From the NCBI GenBank assembly GCA_045586405.1, contig JAZNAG010000027.1, positions 1 through 64,000 on the forward strand: a DNA stretch of 64,000 nt, given 5' to 3'. The DNA comes from SIG607 sp045586405 (GTDB taxonomy: Bacteria; Bacillota; Clostridia; Oscillospirales; Acutalibacteraceae). Positions within the stretch are counted from its first letter, which is position 1. Each line of letters opens with the position of its first letter. A program made the translations under genes and the position numbers. This document shows positions 36,201 to 44,880 of the stretch, in pieces. The notes under the pieces are model-generated. The model was not told the origin of the DNA. It saw only the letters and a program-made list of their open reading frames with translations, and ran no database searches.

Positions 36201-36900
36201 CGGTATATTTACCACTAACGGTAATGCTGTTCTTACGGCGGCAAGAATAGGCGAGGGCGGTATCAATAATATCGCTTCCGAAATGTCCACCGCCTATACT
36301 ATGGGCTATAAGTACGGTATGTGGGAAATTAAGACAAAGCTTAGTGCTCCTGTTTCCTATACAGGTTTCTGGACGGGCGGTACTAACTCGGCAACCTATT
36401 ATCACCGTGATGTGCAAAGCTACCATACCGAAATTGACCTTCTCGAAAACTTCGGTGACCTGAACAAATATGTTGCTAATGTCCATTATTGGTGGACCAA
36501 GAGCAACCAACTTGATGCCAGACATTCAAGCCTTGATGGTTCAGACGAAAAAGGCAATTCGTTATACCCGGACAGAGGTCAAATCTATGCGCCCGACTCT
36601 GACGAAACAAACATTTATGACGATTATCACACCTTCACATATCTGTGGACACCCGAGAAAGAAATATTTGCGTTTGACGGAATTAAGTTCTTTGAATTCA
36701 GTTCACCTCACAACCAGAATGTAACCACCGACTTCCTTATTATAAGCCAGTGTATGTGCGCTGTGGGTATGGGTGAAAGAGCGTGGAATGGGGCAACTGA
36801 TGAACAGAGAGCGGTTGACTACTACGAAACCTATCTTGATTATATAAGAATTTATCAAAGAGAAGATTTCGGCAGTGAGCTTAACTGGGCGAAACATTAA
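30286..36900 (+). CDS. Giant secreted GH16 glycoside hydrolase with InlB-type and carbohydrate-binding-like repeats
   Basis: The protein has 2204 residues from the ATG at 30286 (GGAG seven bases upstream). A signal peptide (1-35, ending near AGVAAEE) is followed by about six cycles of a jelly-roll, CBM-like beta domain (ending in a DDI/DEI calcium-site-like strand) and an InlB/Flg_new repeat (GWYTDYALKNKF and relatives ending YAKW). A 60-residue module with EIVIGDTKRES follows (about 1830-1890), then a GH16 catalytic domain (about 1910-2195) with E2049-I-D2051-x2-E2054, the nucleophile/acid-base motif of the family. GH16 enzymes cleave beta-1,3/1,4-glucans, galactans or related chains; the substrate is not readable. 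No membrane anchor or sortase signal is seen, so it is released or bound through its repeats. Confidence 0.85.
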   Translation: MSNKKINKVLRKGISAFLSALLIAGICIVPAGVAAEEIQYKYQAVYSFDKTSGTQYGDVTVADNVGIDRQISRAHFSYKEVDGLECLRIHNTRQQTDASYDAYLLNNAGGLFELMPSSEYSVSMKVMVKYAQKTFNEGNITFPTASQYTALNLVYGLPAETGEDSCAADTKAGLIAKIGNDASTFTAIQNGEQTYNVGEWVTLTYNFTTPASFAANGNVLGLSLESYNGIEIYIDEIKVDKICYITVVTGEGKISQTKFPHKIGDKVNIEIPVYKFGYDFDGWYTDYALKNKFTDTVITRENCEIKLYAKYSDRHFSFEAYIPADALYSLNTPFHNIIGNLEDAPDGKNILEYRYVSETYNQLYHEGYTDGSEQPWSNRRTSNDNAFSIKKLSPYTTYVLSYKYKVDKGSVVVQAVTSNNGMWGGGCYYGYENTKYTHSATGGEWETGRMVFTTGSLKSTTTGNDASCAYFLMYAKNHIDTVAYLDDIHLVAIDGDFTTNLDANGGQFKDGKTSKKSDITYGQNINLFETPSREGYDFAGWFLEPTCLTPANQYADGNICFATVYAGWSKGGGFESYNYDTDSADSDKYFSENASIVSENVYNGKYSLKIENKASSDNNMVVLNPISNNQRYLVTFNYMANSLATDVKVRFATMNMDKNAEADVNIYNSVYTVKAAEADGAYYMGAVVIETAFMNKNANRLALVVNSDTAVDYTVYIDDIAVTPLDSDQGFVIFNNLAGKNSYEIDLIGESIEVGEPTKAAAKFMGYYTDKACTLGYTGGSTYSAEGKTIYAKWVFGDGFENYNQSVENVSLIADSQNIDNKYLAFTGDATINIGSVTAGKEYGVDVSYKIGDNVVSTVTLTVDGSSQTKNPEVLGSDWHSTTFVVTPGSDVLTLSVAAANIATVYIDDVIIYEITDSVSVITFNESDSRGEDSVRAGAAGTKINFPERFAYGTDIFYGWATDQSGNSPFVSTTFTGSNTTLYSIWSDGVKVTVTFDDLGENASGINSYDTKAVEIISSDTQSGKYGIVMKMTESGYLSSNQCYFPLVNADGPVKLKANTTYVISFWYRYTKGGSEPRSLTFYACSGNVSATSSNKVGSITIPSPVDDWKQYTVEITTKSTDNCNLYFYISGTRKKYEMYFDTIEIYEKVANGNHTEIYDYVSGVTYEYKGLYGAPIEAPVINSSFYGIGGVYKDQAFTTEAAFVHNNEATTKFYINYKFKDIEFENYEYADTNSRYVRGDDVTVSDEEAYRTQYSLKYNYSYSPNYELSTKNVAALGYVGDNATYKITFSYKLTESQGDVDIKFRTAYYGSYFGLYTDYDYATYRVYSSKLGEGWNKAVVYLTTDFADVGATHLYMSFHPVVEGATTLYVDSVSAELIKNDKAVVAFLGQDGRAGEYVVTSVGSSVSAPARVPASQFAKLSGWYTNKECTTAYTATKLSKGITKVYSKWEDNAVDFSSYAYDSTNSNMMTDSACVNGGELTYTSDGKQGYLRLGKIENNTSYKVSFNYKAYNAGVKVYFATASETDIKVNRTDYNEEGNVRVISASEVTGSSRSAIRYLTSSFTYTIPDDENVNEKENKNAVYGDMLYVIIEGDEGSSISLDNFKVQKIDVLNDAGAMVLTEKAAEEADVQAIRFAFSYKTSDFVNVTAGSDTLTLVERGIIFKNARNTATGTYTDDGVVVSPVTLANSSKKGHAVIRKTNGFSDYWDYNGKTGEMIYSGYITDFARQDRRLMSARGYVKLKDQYGNVYTLYSSEKKTTVKEGEDVNSEYTNVDYHTFAGGRWDQFTIVHPKTMSYIYGMEIENLIAYAKDTHGVTLDRVTEKADVVKNEIVIGDTKRESSKAVAVDDENKYVITVRGGKVIIKGGSDLATMQGVKDFIEYLKMKDGLECGADLKEGYYKEGYVKEETDNYKLTFADEFEASQVDASVWKAHGGRRMGSWSGRETFLGGRTDFRNPGDPGYTTYLGREVKNGIFTTNGNAVLTAARIGEGGINNIASEMSTAYTMGYKYGMWEIKTKLSAPVSYTGFWTGGTNSATYYHRDVQSYHTEIDLLENFGDLNKYVANVHYWWTKSNQLDARHSSLDGSDEKGNSLYPDRGQIYAPDSDETNIYDDYHTFTYLWTPEKEIFAFDGIKFFEFSSPHNQNVTTDFLIISQCMCAVGMGERAWNGATDEQRAVDYYETYLDYIRIYQREDFGSELNWAKH

Positions 36901-36903
36901 CAT

Positions 36904-36935
36904 AAAAAGACTGACTTTGCGGTCAGTCTTTTTTT
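36904..36935 (+). terminator. Terminator of the giant GH16 gene
   Basis: A stem of AAAGACTGAC (36906-36915) with GTCAGTCTTT (36922-36931), a 6-base loop and a T-tract. The region 36936-37064 behind it is AT-rich with no further feature. Confidence 0.9.
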
Positions 36936-37064
36936 ATGAAAAGGGAAGTTTAAAAAAATGGAAGAAAGGAGGGCAAAAAACCAAAAATCGCGCTAACATA
37001 ATAGAAAAAGAAACAAAAAAATAATAAAATTCAAACATTTTTGCAAAAAATAACGATATTTTGC

Positions 37065-37094
37065 TTGACATTTAATGATGGTAGATAGTATATT
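37065..37094 (+). promoter_or_regulatory. Promoter of the first giant/GH16 pair
   Basis: TTGACA (37065-37070), an 18-bp spacer and TATATT (37089-37094); a TATAAT at 37095 is too far. The start at 37135 is 41 bp downstream. Confidence 0.6.
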
Positions 37095-37134
37095 TATAAT
37101 GTATAATAATCTAGTTTTAGAGAGGATTAGAGTC

Positions 37135-40100
37135 ATGGCAAAGAAAATAGGCAAAATGAAAAAATTACTCGGTTTAGTGCTTTGTCTTGTGATGCTTGTA
37201 AGCGCAATTTATGTGCCTGTAAGCTTCTCTGCAAGTGCTGAAGCCACTACCACAACCTTTACCTTTGACACCTGGGTAAGCCAGATCGTTAACAATACCG
37301 CTACGGCTACAAAACCCGGTTATTGGGGTGCAGGCTGGAGTTCCGGCGGCGACACCAATAAATATGCATTGGCGTCGGGTATCGGTGTCGACAATCCTAC
37401 TTACTCCCATAACCGTAAAGCAGGTTATAGAATAGAGAAAGATGGTCAGGTATATAACCTTGAGCCGTCTACTACCTATTATCTGACTATGAAGGTTATG
37501 GCTAAAACAATGCCCAATGCTAACTCTTCTATTGCGGCAGGATTGCCTTGCGTTGTTAAGTTGGGTTATGATGCTATTTACAATCCTGACCTTTCAGGAA
37601 ATGCAAGTAGCAAAGTAAACACAATGAATCAGGTAATTGCTACTGTTGCTACCGGTCAAACAGGTTCTAATATCTGTACCCTTTATACAATTTCCGGTGA
37701 AAAGGAAGTAAATTACGCTGATGGTGTATGGCACGAAGTTCAGATTTCATTTACTACTCCTGCTAATATGGATGGAATGGATAGAGCGCTTGCTCTTTGG
37801 TGTGAGTCTTTCTCTAACTTCCAGATAGGCTTTGACGATGTTACCATCATAAAGTTAGACGCAGGTGAGAGCCTTGTAGTAGCGTATGATGAATACTCTG
37901 ATACAAAAGATGTTATTTACGGCACTGTAGGTGCTGCTGTTTCTTTGCCTGATATAAGCGACAGAGCTTTAAATGCCGACCATACCTTCAAGGGTTGGTA
38001 TCTTGATACCGACAGAACACAGAAGGCAGAAAATCTCGTATTTACCCAAGGCGCTCAGGTAGTTTACTCATCATGGGAAGCTCCTGTTACATATACCTTT
38101 ATGGATACCCTTAATAATCAGCCGCATACCGTTGAAGGTAAGCCCGGTGATACATTTGAGTATCCTGCCGATCCTACAGATCCTTCAAACCAGAAATGGT
38201 TTATGGGCTGGTATACCTCTGAGGAATGCACTGAAGAATTCACAGAAAACACCTTCGGCAACTCCAACAAAACTATTTATAGTCTTTGGAAGGGTGAAAT
38301 TCCCGGTAACTCCTTAGATTTTACTACCTATAATTTCGCTACAAACATTGAAGTTTTCGGTAGACTTTTAAGCCTTCAGAACACTGCGGGCATAGGTGTT
38401 AATGACGATTATGCTCTTTTACTTGATTATGCAGGTGATAAAGTTTATAAGTATAACTGCTCTGCATGTACCAGCAAATTCAACACTGAAGAATTATTCA
38501 ATAATCACAACACATCAAGCCACAGCGGCGCTGCAACCTATGCTATTTCATACTTTAAAGACAGATACAATCAGTTAGATCACAGTTTTACAGTCGCTAA
38601 CAATCTTGAAGACAACACTGCATACAAGATTACATATAAATATAAGGTTGTAGATGCTAACGTTGATACAACCGTTAATGTTGCTTCTTGTCATCCTTCA
38701 AATATATGGGATAGCCCTAACAGAGTCCTTTATACCGCTAAAAACAGTATTTCAAAGGATAGCACCGGTTGGCAGACCGACAGCCTGGTTATAACTACAA
38801 ATTATGCGGGTACCGGTAATGCTGTTGTTCTTTATCTGACATTTTCAAGCAATGATATTAACGGCAAAGCAAATATACTTTTCGATGACATAGAAATAGA
38901 AGCTGTGGTACAGCCCTACGAGTCAGCAGTTAACCTTATTAAAAACAACGGCGAAGCTGACGAGATTTTAAAGGGTACACGCGGTGATGTTGTTGCTCTG
39001 CCCAATATTACTAATGCCAGCGGCGCAGAATTCAAGGGCTGGTACCTTGATGAAGCATTTACCCAAAGGGTAGAAAATGTTACTTTAAGCAGAAACCCCG
39101 TTACTGTTTATGCAAAATGGGGCGGTCTTCCCATTACCTTTGAAACCTATGATTTCCCTACAAGAATTGAAATTTTCGGTAGACTTTTAAGCCTTCAGAA
39201 CACTGCGGGCATAGGTGTTAATGACGATTATGCTCTTTTACTTGATTATGCAGGTGATAAAGTTTATAAGTATAACTGCTCTGCATGTACCAGCAGATTC
39301 AACACCGAAGAATTATTCAATAATCACAACACATCAAGCCACAGCGGCGCTGCAACCTATACTCTTGCTTACTTTAAAGACAGATACAATCAGCTTGATC
39401 ACAGTTTCCCTGTAGCTAAGAATGTTTCAAACAACACTGTATACAAAATTACATATAAATATAAGGTTGTAGATGCTAATACCGATGCGGTTGTTCACGT
39501 AGCAACTACTAATCCTTCAAATATGTGGGATACTCCCAACAGACAGCTTTATTCTGCTACAGCCGACATTTCTAAGGACAGTACAGAGTGGAAAACCGGC
39601 ACTATAGTTGTAAAAACCGACCTTAAGGGTACCGGTAATACTATCGCGCTTTATGTGACCTTTGCAGATGGCTCAATGGATGCCAAGGCACAAATTCTCT
39701 TTGACGATGTATTGGTAGAATCTATTTCCGCCGACGTTCTTGTTTTCGACAGCACTCTCGGACATGATGCTGTTGTAATTGACGGTAATGCAGGAGATAC
39801 CTTTACTGCGCCTACCTTTGATACCACCAAACAGTTCTTAGGCTGGTATCTTGATAAAGAATACACCACTCCCTTTACCGCTACTACTATGCCCGAAGGT
39901 ATAGTTAACGTATATGCTAAATGGAAAGTGGGCATTATTCGCTTCAATACAAACAAGGCGGGCATCAGCGTTCCTGATATAGAAGGTAATCCCGGCGAAG
40001 CTATTACTTTGCCTACACTGGTGGATGAAGAAGATAAGTTTGTTGGCTGGTATACCGACTCTGCCTTTACCACACCCTTTAATCAGACAACACTTCCTGA

Positions 40101-43100
40101 AGGTGTAACCCAGCTTTATGCTAAGTGGAGAGATGGCGTTATTACCTTTAAAAACTATAAACTGCCCACAAATGTTGAAATTTTCGGCAGACTTATGAGC
40201 ATTCAGAATGTTGCCGGTATAGGCGTGGACGATGACTATGCGCTCCGCTTTAACTATGCAGGCGATATGGTTTATAAGTATGTCTGCTCCGCCAGTGACT
40301 GCGGAAAGAAATATAACACTCTCGCATTATTTGAATCTCACAAAACAACTGATCACGCAGGTGAAGCAAACTATACTATAACCTACTTTAACACTCGTGC
40401 ATCTGAAGCTGACCATAGCTTCCCCATAGCTAAAAATGTGGATAATAACACCTTGTATAAAATTACCTATAGCTACAAGGTTGTAAATTCTAACCTTGAT
40501 GCAACCGTTCATGTTGCAACTACTAATCCTACAAATATGTGGGATACTCCTACGAGAACTATTTATCCTGCTACAAATATTATTTCTAAGGACAGCACCG
40601 GTTGGAATACTAACACAATGATTGTAACTACCGACCTTAAGGGTACCGGTAATACCATTACACTCTATGTTACCTTAGAAAACAAAAATATGGATGGCAA
40701 GGCTGAAATCCTCTTTGATAACATAATAGTAGAGCCTATTACAGGTGATGTTCTTGTATTCGACAGCACTATCGGTTTCGATTATGTTGTGATTCAGGGT
40801 AATGTAGGTGATCCTTTCACTGCTCCTACCTTTAATACCAACAGAGAATTCTTAGGCTGGTATCTCGATAAAGAGTATACTACTCCCTTTACCGCTACCA
40901 CTATGCCTGAAGGCGTAACAATGGTTTACGGTAAATGGGCTCCCGGTCCTATTACCTTTGAAAACTATAGACTGCCCACAAATGTTGAAATTTTCGGCAG
41001 ACTTATGAGCATTCAGAATGTTGCCGGTATAGGCGTGGACGATGACTATGCACTCCGCTTTAACTATGCAGGCGATATGGTTTATAAGTATGTCTGCTCT
41101 GCCAGTGACTGCGGAAAGAAATACAACACACTTGCTGAATTTGAGGCTCATAATACAGGCTCTCACGCAGATGCAGCAACCTATACTATAACCTACTTTA
41201 ACACTCGTGCATCTGAAGCTGACCATAGCTTCCCCATAGCTAAGGAAGTTATAAACAATACCGTTTATAAGATTACTTATAAATATAAGGTAGTAAATGC
41301 TAACGTTGATGCAACCGTTCATGTTGCAACTACTAATCCTACAAATATGTGGGATGCTCCTAAGAGAACTATTTATCCTGCTACAAATATTATTTCTAAG
41401 GACAGCACCGGTTGGAATACTAACACAATGATTATAAATACCGACCTTAAGGATGGCGGTAATACCATTACTCTCTATGTAACCTTAGAAAACAAAAATA
41501 TAGATGGCAAGGCTGAAATCCTCTTCGATGACGTAATGGTAGAGGCTATTACAGGTAATGCTCTTGTATTCGACAGCACCCTCGGTCACGATTATGTTGT
41601 GATTCAGGGTAATGTAGGTGATCCTTTCACTGCTCCTACCTTTAATACCAACAGAGAATTCTTAGGCTGGTATCTCGATAAAGAGTATACTACTCCCTTT
41701 ACCGCTACCACTATTCCTGCAGGTGTAACAATGGTTTACGGTAAATGGGCTGCTGCTCCTATGACCTTTGAAACCTATAATTTCCCGAAGAATGCCGAAA
41801 TATTCGGCAGACTTATGAAGATAGACAAAGCTGCAGGTCTTGGTATAGACGACGACTATGTACTGCGCTTTAGCTATAGGGGCGATATGGTTTACAAGTA
41901 CGACTGCGCTGTTGAAAAGTGCGGCAAGAGATTCAACACACTTGCTGATTTTGAGGCTCATAAGGCTTCTGTTCACGGCGGTGCTGCTGAGTATACCGTT
42001 GCCTACTACAACACCAGAACATCTACGCAAGACCACGCATTCCCCATAGCTAAGGAAGTTATGAACAATACTGTTTATAAGATTACCTATAGCTATAAGG
42101 TTGTAGCTTCTGATGCAGATGTAACCGTTAATATTGTTTCTACTAATCCTTCAAATATATGGGATACTCCTAACAGAACAAGTTATGATATTACAAATAC
42201 TATTTACAAAGATGATACCGAGTGGAAAACTCAGACCATGTATATTGCTACCGACCTTAAGGGTAACGGTAACACCCTTGCGTTCTATCTGACATTTACC
42301 AATACTGCAATTGATGCACAGGTTGATATCCTCTTTGATAATTTAATGGTAGAGGCTATTACAGGTAATGCTATTATCTTTAACAGCACTCAGGGTCATG
42401 ATGTTGTTATTATAGAGGGTAACCCTGGCGATCCCTTTACTGCTCCTGTATTTGCGGGCAGAAGCGAATTCTTAGGCTGGTATCTTGATAAAGAATACAC
42501 TACTCCCTTTACCGCTACTACTATTCCTAAGGGCGTAATAATGGTTTACGGTAAATGGGCTCCCGGTCCTATGACCTTTGAGAGATACGATTTCCCGAGA
42601 AATCCCGAAATATTCGGTAGACTTATGAGCATTGAAAAAGGTGCAGGAGTAGGTATAGACGACGACTATGCGCTTCGCTTTAACTATGCGGGTGATAAGG
42701 TTTATAAGTATAAGTGTGCTTGTAGTAAGATGTTTAATGACGAAGCCTCCTTCAATGCACACAACAAGGCTAGTCATTCAGGCGCATCAAGCTATACTAT
42801 ACTTTACTACAACACCAGAACTTCTCAGCAAGACCACATATTCCCCATAGCTAAGAATATTGCTGATAAAACACTCTATAAGGTTACCTTTAATTACAAG
42901 ATGGTAGATTCAAACGTAATGGTAACCGTTTATCCTGCAACATGTAATCCTACAAGCATTTGGCAAGCTACTGACAGAACCATTTATAGTTCTTCAAGCG
43001 CAGTTCTTCCCAAGACCGACAGCGGTCAGGGCTGGAAAGAGGCTTCCTTCTGCTTCAGTTCTGATATCAAGGGCATAGGTACCACACTGGCCCTCTACTG

Positions 43101-44862
43101 TACTCTTGGCGGCGCTCAGCTTACTGACAAGGCAGATGTGCTCTTTGATAACATAATTGTGGAACCTGTTGAAGCACCTTATGTCTTCTTCGATTTCCAG
43201 AACGGCGAGGATTTTGCTCTGTTAAGAGGTAAAGCAGGCGAAAAGATAGAGGCTCCTGAAGCTTTCAAATTCGGTTGTACCTTTATCGGTTGGTTTATGG
43301 ATAAAGAATGTACCGAGCCTTTCACTCTTACTGAGTTCGCGGCTGATACCGCTATTACCGCATATGCAGGTTATAAGGATAATCCAAGCAGAACTTATGA
43401 CTTTGAAAAGTACGACATTCCTTACTATACCGATATAGGTAAGGCAAAGCTTCAGCTTGTACTTATCCATCATGTTAAGTCTGACAGCGCTGCTTCTGGT
43501 GAGTATGTAATGGAAATTGACAGAATGTCTAATCCTGAGCTGACTCACGCTGCAAACATGGTACTTGCTTACGGTAAAGATATTTATCATGTAGAAAGAG
43601 AAGCACAGTACATTGTAGAATTCAAGTACCGTGTATCCGTGCCTTCTACTTCGCCACTTACTATCTGGTTTGCGACTTCAAGCCCTGATAACTACTACGA
43701 TAGTAACAAAAAGGTATCTACCAATGTTACTATTAAATCAGACACCAAGCAGGGCGTATGGTACACAGCTATAACCCTTGTTGATACCTCAGCTACCATA
43801 GAGGGTAAAGAAGCATTGATGCTTTGCTCTTCAGGCGGTGACGGTAAAGTACAGATAGATGACGTTAAAATTACCTATATTCCTGAGGGCACTACCGGTA
43901 TTGTAGTTAACACCAACGGTTGTAAGACTATACCCAACATTATCTACGGTAAGGAAGGCGAAAACTACGCCAGCAAGTTACCGAAGAATCCTACTTTTGA
44001 GGGCAAAACCTTCGGTGGATACTTCTTAGAAAACGTTGACGGTGGTCTTACCGAACTTAAAGAAGAGGATATGAAGTTTAGCTCTAAGTTTACAAGAGTT
44101 TACGCTATGTTCCTCGATAACACCATATCTCAGGACTTTGAAGTTGACTTTAAGTCTTATGTAGACAAATATAAGGCGTATACTATTTTCGACTTTGACT
44201 ATGAGCTTTATGACAGTAAGAAAGAGGGTAACAGCGCTGACAATGTTGTTAGCGGCAGATACTCTCTCCACAGAAAAGGCGAGTCAAGATACTTTGAAAA
44301 CTCGGTAATTCTTACTAACGGTCATCCGATTTCTTCATATCACAAGTATACAATTACCATGAAGGTTAAGCTTGGTAAGCACTTCCACACCGACGGTGCT
44401 ATTAAGGTGGTTTCTAACCGAAGCGCAACTTACGCTTGGTCACCCACTGCTGATTACTATGTAGTTTCTCCCATTAAGGACCTGAAAGAAGGCGAGTGGG
44501 TAGAGATTTCCTGCACCTTCCAGTCGGCAGAGCCTTATGTAAGTCTCCAGACTCCCGGTTATGTAGAGCTGTTTATTGATGATATCGTATTTACACTTGA
44601 GCCGGAAACTAAGGTACTGTCTACTGCTCCTGAATATACCGAGTATGTTCCTTTAAGACGTGATGCTTCAGGTAACATTATCGATTTCAGTATTGAACAG
44701 GCTGACGTTGATTCAATTATCGACTCAAGACTTAAGCTGAAGAGCGGTAACTCTGTTCTTACTGTTATAATCATCAGCGTAGCTGCCGCAGTTATCGTAG
44801 CTGCTGCAGTAGTGCTCATACTGTTTCTTGCAAAACGCAAGAAAGCGAAAGCAAAAATATAA
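37135..44862 (+). CDS. Giant membrane-anchored repeat protein A with six C2H2 zinc-finger inserts
   Basis: The protein has 2575 residues. A signal peptide (1-35), an FTFDTW-type jelly-roll, and about ten InlB/Flg_new repeats (GWYLDKEYTTPFTAT and relatives) alternate with six long beta domains of about 200 residues (FGRLLSLQNTAGIGVNDDYAL...DDIEIEA). Each long domain has an extra loop with a classical zinc finger C-x(2,4)-C-x3-F/Y-x8-H-x4-H at residues 442, 715, 1051, 1321, 1591 and 1861 (first Cys). The last has a C-x-C spacing. A distinct C-terminal domain, a membrane helix and a KRKKAKAKI tail end it. It is displayed outside the membrane and probably binds glycan. A GH16 lipoprotein starts 18 bp after it. 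The long upstream in-frame Met at 37075 is not supported; GAGAGGATT precedes 37135. Confidence 0.85.
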   Translation: MAKKIGKMKKLLGLVLCLVMLVSAIYVPVSFSASAEATTTTFTFDTWVSQIVNNTATATKPGYWGAGWSSGGDTNKYALASGIGVDNPTYSHNRKAGYRIEKDGQVYNLEPSTTYYLTMKVMAKTMPNANSSIAAGLPCVVKLGYDAIYNPDLSGNASSKVNTMNQVIATVATGQTGSNICTLYTISGEKEVNYADGVWHEVQISFTTPANMDGMDRALALWCESFSNFQIGFDDVTIIKLDAGESLVVAYDEYSDTKDVIYGTVGAAVSLPDISDRALNADHTFKGWYLDTDRTQKAENLVFTQGAQVVYSSWEAPVTYTFMDTLNNQPHTVEGKPGDTFEYPADPTDPSNQKWFMGWYTSEECTEEFTENTFGNSNKTIYSLWKGEIPGNSLDFTTYNFATNIEVFGRLLSLQNTAGIGVNDDYALLLDYAGDKVYKYNCSACTSKFNTEELFNNHNTSSHSGAATYAISYFKDRYNQLDHSFTVANNLEDNTAYKITYKYKVVDANVDTTVNVASCHPSNIWDSPNRVLYTAKNSISKDSTGWQTDSLVITTNYAGTGNAVVLYLTFSSNDINGKANILFDDIEIEAVVQPYESAVNLIKNNGEADEILKGTRGDVVALPNITNASGAEFKGWYLDEAFTQRVENVTLSRNPVTVYAKWGGLPITFETYDFPTRIEIFGRLLSLQNTAGIGVNDDYALLLDYAGDKVYKYNCSACTSRFNTEELFNNHNTSSHSGAATYTLAYFKDRYNQLDHSFPVAKNVSNNTVYKITYKYKVVDANTDAVVHVATTNPSNMWDTPNRQLYSATADISKDSTEWKTGTIVVKTDLKGTGNTIALYVTFADGSMDAKAQILFDDVLVESISADVLVFDSTLGHDAVVIDGNAGDTFTAPTFDTTKQFLGWYLDKEYTTPFTATTMPEGIVNVYAKWKVGIIRFNTNKAGISVPDIEGNPGEAITLPTLVDEEDKFVGWYTDSAFTTPFNQTTLPEGVTQLYAKWRDGVITFKNYKLPTNVEIFGRLMSIQNVAGIGVDDDYALRFNYAGDMVYKYVCSASDCGKKYNTLALFESHKTTDHAGEANYTITYFNTRASEADHSFPIAKNVDNNTLYKITYSYKVVNSNLDATVHVATTNPTNMWDTPTRTIYPATNIISKDSTGWNTNTMIVTTDLKGTGNTITLYVTLENKNMDGKAEILFDNIIVEPITGDVLVFDSTIGFDYVVIQGNVGDPFTAPTFNTNREFLGWYLDKEYTTPFTATTMPEGVTMVYGKWAPGPITFENYRLPTNVEIFGRLMSIQNVAGIGVDDDYALRFNYAGDMVYKYVCSASDCGKKYNTLAEFEAHNTGSHADAATYTITYFNTRASEADHSFPIAKEVINNTVYKITYKYKVVNANVDATVHVATTNPTNMWDAPKRTIYPATNIISKDSTGWNTNTMIINTDLKDGGNTITLYVTLENKNIDGKAEILFDDVMVEAITGNALVFDSTLGHDYVVIQGNVGDPFTAPTFNTNREFLGWYLDKEYTTPFTATTIPAGVTMVYGKWAAAPMTFETYNFPKNAEIFGRLMKIDKAAGLGIDDDYVLRFSYRGDMVYKYDCAVEKCGKRFNTLADFEAHKASVHGGAAEYTVAYYNTRTSTQDHAFPIAKEVMNNTVYKITYSYKVVASDADVTVNIVSTNPSNIWDTPNRTSYDITNTIYKDDTEWKTQTMYIATDLKGNGNTLAFYLTFTNTAIDAQVDILFDNLMVEAITGNAIIFNSTQGHDVVIIEGNPGDPFTAPVFAGRSEFLGWYLDKEYTTPFTATTIPKGVIMVYGKWAPGPMTFERYDFPRNPEIFGRLMSIEKGAGVGIDDDYALRFNYAGDKVYKYKCACSKMFNDEASFNAHNKASHSGASSYTILYYNTRTSQQDHIFPIAKNIADKTLYKVTFNYKMVDSNVMVTVYPATCNPTSIWQATDRTIYSSSSAVLPKTDSGQGWKEASFCFSSDIKGIGTTLALYCTLGGAQLTDKADVLFDNIIVEPVEAPYVFFDFQNGEDFALLRGKAGEKIEAPEAFKFGCTFIGWFMDKECTEPFTLTEFAADTAITAYAGYKDNPSRTYDFEKYDIPYYTDIGKAKLQLVLIHHVKSDSAASGEYVMEIDRMSNPELTHAANMVLAYGKDIYHVEREAQYIVEFKYRVSVPSTSPLTIWFATSSPDNYYDSNKKVSTNVTIKSDTKQGVWYTAITLVDTSATIEGKEALMLCSSGGDGKVQIDDVKITYIPEGTTGIVVNTNGCKTIPNIIYGKEGENYASKLPKNPTFEGKTFGGYFLENVDGGLTELKEEDMKFSSKFTRVYAMFLDNTISQDFEVDFKSYVDKYKAYTIFDFDYELYDSKKEGNSADNVVSGRYSLHRKGESRYFENSVILTNGHPISSYHKYTITMKVKLGKHFHTDGAIKVVSNRSATYAWSPTADYYVVSPIKDLKEGEWVEISCTFQSAEPYVSLQTPGYVELFIDDIVFTLEPETKVLSTAPEYTEYVPLRRDASGNIIDFSIEQADVDSIIDSRLKLKSGNSVLTVIIISVAAAVIVAAAVVLILFLAKRKKAKAKI
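38458..38523 (+). other. C2H2 zinc-finger-coding insert 1
   Basis: C-x2-C-x3-F-x8-H-x4-H, matching the PROSITE C2H2 pattern, residues 442-463 of giant protein A. Confidence 0.85.
39277..39342 (+). other. C2H2 zinc-finger-coding insert 2
   Basis: Same spacing as insert 1 and nearly identical DNA; one Lys-to-Arg change. Confidence 0.85.
40285..40356 (+). other. C2H2 zinc-finger-coding insert 3
   Basis: C-x4-C-x3-Y-x8-H-x4-H, residues 1051-1074. Confidence 0.85.
41095..41166 (+). other. C2H2 zinc-finger-coding insert 4
   Basis: C-x4-C-x3-Y-x8-H-x4-H, 810 bp after insert 3. Confidence 0.85.
41905..41976 (+). other. C2H2 zinc-finger-coding insert 5
   Basis: C-x4-C-x3-F-x8-H-x4-H, 810 bp after insert 4; more diverged but all ligands kept. 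Confidence 0.85.
42715..42777 (+). other. C2H2-like insert 6 with shortened C-x-C
   Basis: C-x-C-x3-F-x8-H-x4-H. The cysteine spacing is one residue, outside the usual 2-4, while Phe and both His are kept. Zinc binding may be weaker or altered. Confidence 0.65.
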
Positions 44863-44880
44863 GAAAGGACGGACGAAAGA

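Larger units (their letters stand above)
38311..43170 (+). repeat. Long tandem coding repeats, three intervals of exactly 810 bp
   Basis: The unit start (ATTACCTTT/ATGACCTTT followed by GA/AA) recurs at 40141, 40951, 41761 and 42571, each exactly 810 bp apart, with an earlier unit at 39133 (1008 bp before 40141, because one extra InlB repeat is inserted) and the first near 38314. Units at 40141 and 40951 share long stretches of identical DNA (for example 40161-40275 with 40971-41085), and those at 38341 and 39173 likewise. This indicates recent duplication or homogenisation. Confidence 0.9.

Noticed and set aside
37135..43170. CRISPR-like array or satellite repeats
   Set aside because: The repeats are long, in frame and multiples of three, with amino-acid conservation; they are coding domain duplications.
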